A DNA stretch of 64,000 nucleotides, taken from Mesostigma viride (taxonomy: Eukaryota; Streptophyta; Mesostigmatophyceae; Mesostigmatales; Mesostigmataceae). The notes under the pieces were generated by a model. It saw nothing but the letters and a program-made list of their open reading frames with translations. It was not told the DNA's origin and did no database searches. Shown here one piece after another: positions 56,512-64,000 of the stretch. Every line of letters starts with the position of its first letter. Position 1 is the first letter of the stretch. The stretch is taken from assembly GCA_009746045.1 (NCBI GenBank), contig RPFO01000130.1, positions 2,904,868-2,968,867 on the forward strand. Direction: 5' to 3'. Both the position numbers and the translations under genes were made by a program.

Positions 56512-56582
56512 GGTGTCTTCAGTCGCCAATGGAACTGGATGTCTCTGGGTTCACAGTGGTCTTCTTGTTCCTCAGTAACAAA

Positions 56583-56594
56583 CCTCCGATACCA
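56583..56594 (-). other. Copia primer-binding site
   Basis: TGGTATCGGAGG on the minus strand, immediately inside the 5' LTR. Nine or ten of the 12 bases match the initiator-Met primer sequence TGGTATCAGAGC usual in plant-type copia. Confidence 0.85.
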
Positions 56595-57413
56595 TGTTTG
56601 AATTGGGAGAGGAAACTAATGGGTTTTACACAATGCCTTGTGCTTGGCCTTGCTACCCACACACCTTGCAGGTGCTGAAAGAAAGAGAGGTTGAAGACAA
56701 TTTACGTGGAAGAATAAATGGCTTTATTAGAATATAATAGTTGGAGAAGAGCTTGAATGGAGGTTGAATGGAGGTTGAATGGAGGTACCTGCCCTTAGGG
56801 GGCAGTTTCCTTTTATACCTTTTAGGCTAGGAAGGATGACATCAGCAATGACATCATCACAGAAGCTTGTAGAAACATCCTAGCATATTCCTAGCATATT
56901 CCCAGCATATTCTCAGTATATTCCAGGAATATTCCTGGCATATTCTTAGAACATTCCTAGAACATTCTAGACATGATCCAATGAGCTGGCATAATAGCTA
57001 GATGCCAAGTGTCTACGTAATAATGTGCCACATAACATAATTAATAAAGTGACACATCTCTTCTCCTTGGAGTGACAAGTGTCATGCAATGAGTCTACCC
57101 ACTTGTCATCATGTAAGTCATAACATGTGTCATCATGAGCTTCCAACATTTGTCAGCTCATGGACCAAACACTTGTCCAATAGGCCATAGCACCACTTGT
57201 CAATCAAATACGTGATGCTACTAGGCTGACTCAGGTTACAAGTCATCCATGTCCAAGTATAGGACTATGGCACATGAATATTGATCAGCTCATTGAGCCC
57301 AATTCATCTAGCTTATCAAAGCTATCAAATTCCCAGTCCATATGGAATAAATCCAACAAGAAATAAATCAGGCTGGGATATATTGTGGCCAGGTGGATAT
57401 AATATCCCTAACA
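56595..57413 (-). repeat. Copia 5' LTR
   Basis: 819 bp, TG...CA ends on the coding strand, nearly identical to the 3' LTR. Confidence 0.93.
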
Positions 57414-58891
57414 GAGAGGGATCACGGCATGATTGGGGACCTGATGAGAAGCGTCAACGCCCGCCATATCCTAGATGCTGACAAATGGTTGCTGCTGAAA
57501 TGTAAGGATTATTACCAGCCTGCTGCTATTTTCATGTGCAACGCAAGCTTCCAGCCGAGTTAGTACCGTGGACATGTACATGCATAAGGGCCGGGCTGTG
57601 CTTAGGGTTTAAAATAGGTTAGGGTTTGGGGTTGGGATGTGTGATTTTGGATGTCAGAATGGCCCCCGTGGCCCACCTCTATCGGGTGTGTTCCAGGGCA
57701 TACATGCAAGGTGGCGATCCCAAACCTGGCCCACTGCATGACAGCCCACCCTGTACACGTTATGCATATTGTAAGGCACCATGAGGAGGTTACGAGGTGA
57801 GTGTCCTGGGGCAACGTGCACTAAGTTCAGGAATCAATGAGCCTAGCTCACTGCATGTACTGTTTGCAAGGATTGATACATCGCCCCGTTCACCATGCAT
57901 CGCTGTTTTCGCAGGGGAGAGGCAGCACGCGTTGGATAATATACTCAAGGGGCTCGAGGACCCAGAGAAGTTCTTGACTCCACCGGCGCGTGAAGCACTG
58001 CTATCAAGCCCAGCTGCCAAGTACTTGTTCAAGAGTGGAGGTGTGCATGAGGACTGGCTCTCCGGCCAAAGCGGCACGGCTACACTGGGGGTGGCATTGG
58101 CGGACGGGGCTGCGTACCCTACAGTTGAACACACCGAGGGACGTGCTGGGGGACGGGTAAGGACATGTTTTGGCGGCATCCCCAAGCTTCTGATCCGCAG
58201 CACACGCAACGGTACTGATGGGGTCATCGAGTGGGAGCACGTGCAGCATGGTTTGACGCCGGCTATTGTCTTGCATTGCTTCAAGGAGTATTTTCCCGAG
58301 GCGGCGGAGACGTGGAATGAGTTGAAGACCACGGGTGTGCGGCTATGGCGCAAGGCAGTCACATACAAGGCGACCGTGGCGGTGGGGCATACTTATGCTT
58401 ACAGGCCGCAGGACTACAGAGTCGGTGCCGCGGAGGATCCGCGTCGGTACGTGCTTGCTGATGACGCTGGAGAGCATTGGATATGTGAAGTCACAGCTGT
58501 AGTGTCAGTGGAAGGGAATGATGGCAAATCCTATTTGTGGATCGTGCCCACGTGGTACGAAGAACTGGGCAAGTTTAGCAGACGCCAGCAGCTGCCCTTG
58601 TTCGAGAAGGCTGCCGAACCGGTAGCCGGTGAACTCTTCCCTATTTATCGTGTCACGGCTGCTGTGACGATGGTCCACCAATGCAACGGGACTGTCCACG
58701 ACCCCAGGTGCACCACATCTGCAATCCCCATGAGAAAGGGGGATCGCAAGAAGGAAGGAAACAGGGAACTGATCCATAACGCAGGGAACCGGGTGTACGG
58801 CCTTGATGACTGTGACCGGGACACGCCTCCTTTCTTCAAGTCTCGTCGTCAACAGGGTCTGCTGGTTCGTCATGGTGGCTACAAGATGTGA

Positions 58892-60246
58892 TGTAAGAAC
58901 TTGCATGACATGCAGGCGAGGACAAGTCATGTGGATTGTTTCTTCACTTACAGGCAGCCGACCTAGTGGTCCCAGCCCTGGTTGAACAACACATTTCCTC
59001 CCTCGCTCTTGCTTGGACTGCCATGCAGGACAGGATGAGGTGGCAGACCATTGTCCAGGCCCACACGTCAGCGCCCGTGGGCAAGCCCCCCCACCCCACC
59101 CCAGGAGGAAGTGGCGCGGTGCTGATGTTGAGTGAGCCCTGATTTTTTAGATTAGCTTAGAGTTAGCTTAGTTAGGTTTCGTGGCTTCGCTCACGCCCAC
59201 CCATCAGCATGCTAGCGAATACGTGCTACATGATGTCCCAACGGAGTCATATTCTAATTTAATGCAATTTACTGCCAGCACATGCTGTCCACAAGATCTC
59301 GTGATAATCCGGACCAATAAGTTGTGTGGGTGCAATAAGACCCATGTGAGCATATGATACTAAGGAGCGTGGGCAAGTGTTCTGATAATAGCCAGGACGT
59401 ACATGCATGCACTGATTTACGAAAGTGACCCAATTAATTAATGAATTAATTAAACTCGTGCTCCCGTTGGGCCGGGAGTCACGGAGCATTAACCCCAAGG
59501 TGTGGATGGAGGGATGGGTGCACGCAATCCTATACCGGTGTAAGCTATCTATACAGGCAGGCCGACGCAAACAGTCGTATGGTATATCTATGGTGCTGGC
59601 GACCCTAGCGATCTAATTGTCTAGCATGCCTCCCATGTTTGCAAACACGCTCCTTCCCCAATGCAGCTAGGGGGGGGTAAGTCCTTGATGACCTGGGCCC
59701 TCTTGGCCTTGTCCTGACTTACTCAATATCTCTGGCTTGGCCAGCATACCATTGACAATGAATGGAGCCTTAAGATGTTGCAGCCAGTTGGAAATCACCA
59801 ACTGCCACAACGCCAGAAACTTGTGAACATTGCCAAAGTGCATTCAGCTAGCTCAATGCATGGCATGGGGTAGAAGTTGGCAAGGTTGGCGGTGAGGGTC
59901 CACGTCTTGGCCCTGCACGTAAGAACAGGGAGGCAGTGATACAAGGTAGGGTGCTAGCTCCCTCGTTGTACGTGTACATGGATGAATTATAAAAAAAATA
60001 ATAATAACTTATGTGTCTCGCCCCTGCCATGAACGTGTGATTAATTAATTAGTAACATAACTCCGCTGGGAGAATATGTACCCCATAGCCCTGAGAAGGG
60101 GCATATGGCTTTTAATACACTCTGGGCTACTTCCTGCAGGTGGGGGAATGTAAACTGCCACCTACTCGGGCACACACCACATGCACGAGTAGCATATGTC
60201 CTTCCACTTAAGATGAATATGGGGTAATCATACTGTACAGATGTAA
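58892..60246. other. Transposon interior between transposase and kinase genes
   Basis: No gene recognised. AT-rich stretches (59430-59460, 59990-60040) may hold transcript ends of the two convergent genes. Confidence 0.5.
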
Positions 60247-60249
60247 GCA

Positions 60250-60412
60250 ATCTTTCTACACACCTCATGGAGAAGTGGGTCTGTTGACTTGCGGACAAAG
60301 CACTTGGGCGACCTCCTGAACAGATCGTCCACCATGACGAAGAAAGCATAAACATCGTGCCCTGGCTGAGCTTGTAGCGTTCCCCTCAAGGCCTTTGCAC
60401 TTGGGATGCAAC
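60250..60412 (-). pseudogene. Partial duplicate of the kinase 3' region
   Basis: Near-copy of 60530-60690 (shared GACAAAGCACTTGGGCGACC and CATAAACATCGTGC). It corresponds to the kinase segment around HDVYAFLVMVDDLFRRSPKC. It is a broken tandem duplicate lying just downstream of the kinase stop. Confidence 0.7.
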
Positions 60413-60416
60413 ACGG

Positions 60417-61823
60417 TTACTGCTTGGGGTAAGCATCGGGCACGAATATGCGGGCTTTGTGGAACATGTCCGCCAGCCCGGCCATGTCAGGTAACACAAT
60501 ATCGTGCTTGTATTGTTGTCGAAAAGCAATCTTCCTACACAGCTCCCACAGAACTGGGTCCGTTGCCTTGCGGACAAAGCACTTGGGCGACCTCCTGAAC
60601 AGGTCGTCCACCATGACCAAGAAAGCATAAACATCGTGCTCTGGCCGAGCTTGTATCGTTCCCCTCAAGGCCTTTGCACTTGGATGCAAGACCGTGGCCG
60701 GGTGCCACCGGGACTGCCCCGGCACACGCATGGGCGCCATCTCGTTCACTCTGGTTGCCTGGCCCAGGTCTCCAATGTAGATGGTTGGCTCCGCCGTGCC
60801 CTCCTCAACCTTGTACAAAAAGTTGTCACACTTAAGATCGTTATGAATGATTCCAACCGAGTGCAAATTGGATAAAACTTTGGCGCACTTCGCCAAGATG
60901 GGAGGCGTGCGCACATCAAAGGGACGGTTGTATTCGGAGGCATCACGGGCAGCCTTCAAGTCACCCGTCACCATCTCCATGACTATGCCACCTACAGTCT
61001 CAACTGGGGCCCACAATCCTGCGACACGTGGACAGGTGCCCTCTCGACGCCCCGCAATGGTCATGAGAGCAGCTTCCCTGGCCACTCCAGCACTCAGATC
61101 CACAATTACCTGCTGTATGTGCACGAGGTTTGTGGCGCGCGGGATCTTTGCCACTTTCACGACCAGAGGATGGTCAAAGCCAGGTAAAGTGGACTTGACA
61201 AGGTGCACAGACCCAAAGAGGCCGGCGCCTAAGCGCTTCCCCAAACTCACGTGGGGGTACCGCATCAGGCCCCGCTCAACAATGTCCCGGGTTTCTGCAC
61301 AGGTGGTCATCTCTGCCAGCCTGGCCTGCATTGCTTCCCACGCATTCGGTGTACCGCAGCAGGCGTCCGGACGCTTGGAAGCATCTTGTGCACGTGCAAC
61401 GCCGGTATGTCCTTTGCTGTGCAATGCTTCCTTGGTGTGCACCGAATGGCATGCCCCGGTGGGTGCCAGCGGGGGATCTGGGATGGTAGCCAAACAAAGT
61501 GGCGACACGGCAACGTCGCGAGTCATCACAGCGGGGTTGACGGGGCGAACTGCAGCACAGGCGGGGATAGCCGTGGGGCGGGCGACACTCGCAGCCCCGG
61601 GCACTGGCCGGAAAGCGTGCAACCCATCACGCCCAGGCATTATGGTGCTTCTCGCACCGACGTTGTCTTGACGAATAGGGGGAGCGGCGTTGCCACCCTC
61701 CATCGCCTGACTACGTATGCATTGAGTCGTCAACTTCCTTTTCAACCTCCACCGGCGGGCCGCTTCGGCCACTTGCCGCTTTCTCTTGGCCTGTTTTTGC
61801 GCGATGTCAACGGGATTTTCCAT
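60417..61823 (-). CDS. Protein kinase inside the transposon
   Basis: 468 residues from an ATG at 61823, single exon. The N-terminal 190 residues are basic then low-complexity (QAKRKRQVAEAARRWRLKRK, a likely nuclear signal). The kinase domain is about 193-460: glycine loop LGAGLFGSV (198-206), Lys 223 in VVKVAK, a candidate helix-C Glu 250, catalytic loop HNDLKCDN (327-334, with Asn replacing Arg of HRD but Asp 329 and Asn 334 kept), and the metal-binding Asp in GDLG (352; DFG replaced by DLG). The usual APE motif is not obvious. The core residues suggest an active Ser/Thr-type kinase of no family I can name. It is transcribed toward the transposase and lies wholly between the transposon ends, so it is cargo or an element gene. 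A duplicate of its 3' part lies downstream. Confidence 0.8.
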   Translation of the reverse strand: MENPVDIAQKQAKRKRQVAEAARRWRLKRKLTTQCIRSQAMEGGNAAPPIRQDNVGARSTIMPGRDGLHAFRPVPGAASVARPTAIPACAAVRPVNPAVMTRDVAVSPLCLATIPDPPLAPTGACHSVHTKEALHSKGHTGVARAQDASKRPDACCGTPNAWEAMQARLAEMTTCAETRDIVERGLMRYPHVSLGKRLGAGLFGSVHLVKSTLPGFDHPLVVKVAKIPRATNLVHIQQVIVDLSAGVAREAALMTIAGRREGTCPRVAGLWAPVETVGGIVMEMVTGDLKAARDASEYNRPFDVRTPPILAKCAKVLSNLHSVGIIHNDLKCDNFLYKVEEGTAEPTIYIGDLGQATRVNEMAPMRVPGQSRWHPATVLHPSAKALRGTIQARPEHDVYAFLVMVDDLFRRSPKCFVRKATDPVLWELCRKIAFRQQYKHDIVLPDMAGLADMFHKARIFVPDAYPKQ

Positions 61824-61944
61824 GGTGGCTGTACTTTCGCTCGTAATTACGGGTGGTGCATTAAGCGCAGGCTTTCGACCTTCCCTTTCAACACCAAACT
61901 ACTCCATCATCTTGTGTAACTTAGGGTCTTAGGGGCAGTGCAGC

Positions 61945-62085
61945 TTGTCTGGACGATGATTACTCTGATGACTACTCTGATGACTACTCTGATGATTACT
62001 CTGATGATTACTCTGATGATTACGCATGATTACGCATGATTACGCATGATTACTCATGATTACGCATGATTACGCCGGTATTACA
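61945..62085. repeat. GATTACTCT/GATTACGCAT minisatellite
   Basis: About eleven degenerate 10-12 bp units directly inside the right terminal array. Confidence 0.8.
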
Positions 62086-62094
62086 TAGGAAGGA

Positions 62095-62762
62095 GTGACT
62101 ATGTACTCCACCCTATGTACTCCAAGAGTACATAGGGTGGCACACTATGTACTCCAAGAGTACATAGTCCGGAGTACATATGATCCGGGATTTCCGAATA
62201 GGGGACTGCCGACGCGGTGAGACACGCCCGTATTACATAGGAAGGAGTGACTATGTACTCCGGACTATGTACTCCAAGAGTACATAGTCCGGAGTGACTA
62301 TGTACTCCAAGAGTACATAGTCCGGAGTACATATGATCCGGGATTTCCGAATAGGGGACTGCCGACGCGGTGAGACACGCCCGTATTACATAGGAAGGAG
62401 TGACTATGTACTCCGGACTATGTACTCCAAGAGTACATAGTCCGGAGTGACTATGTACTCCAAGAGTACATAGTCCGGAGTACATATGATCCGGGATTTC
62501 CGAATAGGGGACTGCCGACGCGGTGAGACACGCCCGTATTACATAGGAAGGAGTGACTATGTACTCCGGACTATGTACTCCAAGAGTACATAGTCCGGAG
62601 TGACTATGTACTCCAAGAGTACATAGTCCGGAGTACATATGATCCGGGATTTCCGAATAGGGGACTGCCGACGCGGTGAGACACGCCCTTATTACATAGG
62701 AAGGAGTGACTATGTAATCCACACTATGTACTCCAAGAGTACATAGTGTGGAGTACATAGTG
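62095..62762. repeat. Right terminal palindromic satellite array
   Basis: Four units of the 153-bp repeat (constant block TGATCCGGGATTTCC at 62181, 62334, 62487 and 62640), inverted relative to the left array. Units contain perfect stems GAGTACATAG/CTATGTACTC. The outermost unit has CACTATGTAC/GTACATAGTG stems. Confidence 0.9.
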
Positions 62763-62928
62763 CCTCCAATGCAAGCAGGTATTCTCTGTTGGTTTTTAAT
62801 AATAATAGTTGGATAAATCTTTATAGGGAGGGGGGAAGCTGCCGGCGTAGCTTAACGTTGATCACCGGCTGAGCGGCTGTGTTATTTCGCAGGACACACG
62901 GGTGTTTTCAACAGGAAAGACGCGAGGT

Positions 62929-63254
62929 ATGGCTCGAAAGCCCAAGCATAATGGAGCCGCTTCGGCTGGCGGCAGCAAGGGAAAGGGTCCTATGAAGAAA
63001 ACGCGCCCCAGTGGTCCTCCTGGCAGTAAGGGAAGTGCGTCGTGTGATCCCGATGACTCATCGATCCCAATGACGCCAGGCGCCAACGTTATTGTGGTGC
63101 CAGAGACAACCAGCGGTCACAGCCGGGACGTTCAGACTTCGGATCCTAACAAAACTATACTTTTAGACGAAGCTTGTCCCAAAAAGAATTGCTGCTGCGC
63201 TACTTGCAACGCTGACGTACATGTGAAGATCTGTTTGCACGGAATGACAAAAAG
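62929..63254 (+). CDS. First coding exon of an unknown gene (partial)
   Basis: ATG at 62929 (MARKPKHNGAASAGG). The exon ends at donor GTAAAC (63255). It encodes a basic, Gly/Ser-rich N terminus (GGSKGKGPMKKTRPSGPPGSKG), a middle stretch PGANVIVVPETTSGHS, and a Cys-rich end KKNCCCATCNADVHVKICLHG that might bind metal. The next exon is not found in the window, so the product is unknown. A TTATTTCGCAG acceptor-like site at 62882-62892 may mean an upstream 5' exon. The start lies 167 bases outside the transposon right end and reads away from it. Confidence 0.5.
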
Positions 63255-63267
63255 GTAAACACTTAAT

Positions 63268-64000
<733 letters not shown>

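Larger units (their letters stand above)
52878..57413 (-). mobile_element. Ty1/copia LTR retrotransposon, non-autonomous, young
   Basis: 4.5-kb element, minus orientation, with 817- and 819-bp LTRs that begin TGTTAGGG and end CAAACA on the coding strand. It is flanked by GAGAG on both sides (52873-52877 and 57414-57418). A primer site TGGTATCGGAGG (56583-56594) directly follows the 5' LTR, as in copia elements primed by initiator tRNA-Met. A purine tract AAGGGGGG (53695-53702) precedes the 3' LTR. Only gag and protease are coded; integrase and reverse transcriptase are missing from the 2.9-kb interior. Confidence 0.93.
49870..58891 (+). pseudogene. Plavaka/Tnp2-like transposase, multi-exon, disrupted by copia
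   Basis: Exons: 49870-51632, 51982-52408, 52612-52877 continuing at 57419-57501 once copia and one GAGAG are removed, and 57915-58891. Donors are GTAAGT, GTAAGA and GTAAGG; acceptors are TTTTCCAG, CATCGCAG and TTCGCAG; the frame is kept throughout, giving about 1170 residues. Recognisable parts are LWMDSFKI and a CGFC pair in exon 1, WDRFRRFPIEIFHLLCLGII in exon 2 (compare the D-P-x-E-x-x-H-x-x-x-L-G-x-x-K signature of Plavaka-type transposases), and CHMGLHVAHQTKDVG ... HAFER in exon 3 (compare H-x-x-x-H ... FE, likely the third catalytic residue). Exon 4 ends with a Cys/His-type tail (VHQCNG ... RKGDRKKEGNRELIHN). The enzyme would cut and paste the transposon. The copia insertion splits the Arg codon after HAFE, so this copy is inactive. 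The start is the first in-frame ATG. Confidence 0.7.
49003..62762. mobile_element. About 13.8-kb CACTA/Plavaka-like DNA transposon with kinase cargo
   Basis: Both ends read inward as CACTATGTACTC, and each carries an inverted array of the same 153-bp palindrome-rich repeat. Similarity of the ends extends outward as CTGC(T)TGCATTGGAG, so the true termini may be at about 48987 and 62779. No clean 3-bp duplication is visible with either choice. Inside are a plus-strand transposase gene (49870-58891) and a minus-strand protein kinase (60417-61823). A copia element (52878-57413) is nested in the transposase; without it the transposon is about 9.2 kb. Confidence 0.7.

Noticed and set aside
62099-62758. 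219-codon minus-strand ORF made of repeated YVIRACLTASAVPYSEIPDHM units
   Set aside because: It is the translation of the 153-bp terminal satellite (153 is divisible by 3), not a gene.

Overview
The window is eukaryotic nuclear DNA. Coding regions are split by GT-AG introns, and there are no ribosome binding sites or operons. It is almost entirely mobile DNA. The species cannot be read from the sequence. GC-rich coding DNA, tyrosine-recombinase (YR) retroelements, a copia element with a tRNA-iMet-type primer site and a CACTA/Plavaka-type transposase fit a large repeat-rich genome, perhaps an alga, but that is only an inference. I saw no rRNA, tRNA or CRISPR array.

Positions 1-36404 are a nested mosaic of one DIRS-like YR retroelement. 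The element runs: head beginning TGGTTGATCTTACG, gag ORF (Cys/His knuckle-like CPKCRHRTCRC then poly-Ser), pol ORF (reverse transcriptase, RNase H, a 2A ribosome-skipping motif GDVESNPGP, tyrosine recombinase), and a tail with TATA and AATAAA motifs ending GAGGA. Copies have been deleted, inverted and inserted into each other. Element E (16436-36404, minus) holds element D (21963-34467, minus) in its gag gene. D holds two almost identical head-to-tail dimers (25345-28648 and 30637-33939) of a non-autonomous family, here called B, whose ends resemble those of the DIRS element. E also holds a single B copy in pol (19126-19878). All four insertions can be removed exactly, leaving no target-site duplication, which is the expected signature of tyrosine-recombinase integration. 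An 818-bp internally deleted derivative is tandemly repeated at 14600-16235. Other mobile pieces are a 751-bp TIR element that splits an unrecognised ORF (1126-1876) and a CACTACAATACG-type MITE, including one MITE inside another.

Positions 36405-47200 are gene-poor: simple repeats, minisatellites, a 480-bp near-perfect palindrome, and a decayed LINE ORF1-like gene at 39939-41277. A three-exon gene of unknown function lies at 47202-48769 (minus).

Positions about 49003-62762 form a roughly 13.8-kb DNA transposon. Its ends read CACTATGTACTC and carry inverted arrays of a 153-bp palindrome-rich satellite. It encodes a multi-exon Plavaka/Tnp2-like transposase on the plus strand and a protein kinase with most catalytic residues on the minus strand. 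A young copia element (52878-57413; 5-bp duplication GAGAG; nearly identical LTRs; gag-protease only) has inserted in the transposase exon directly after the likely catalytic Glu codon. A partial gene starts at 62929, just outside the transposon, and is followed by a long (CCTG)n tract.
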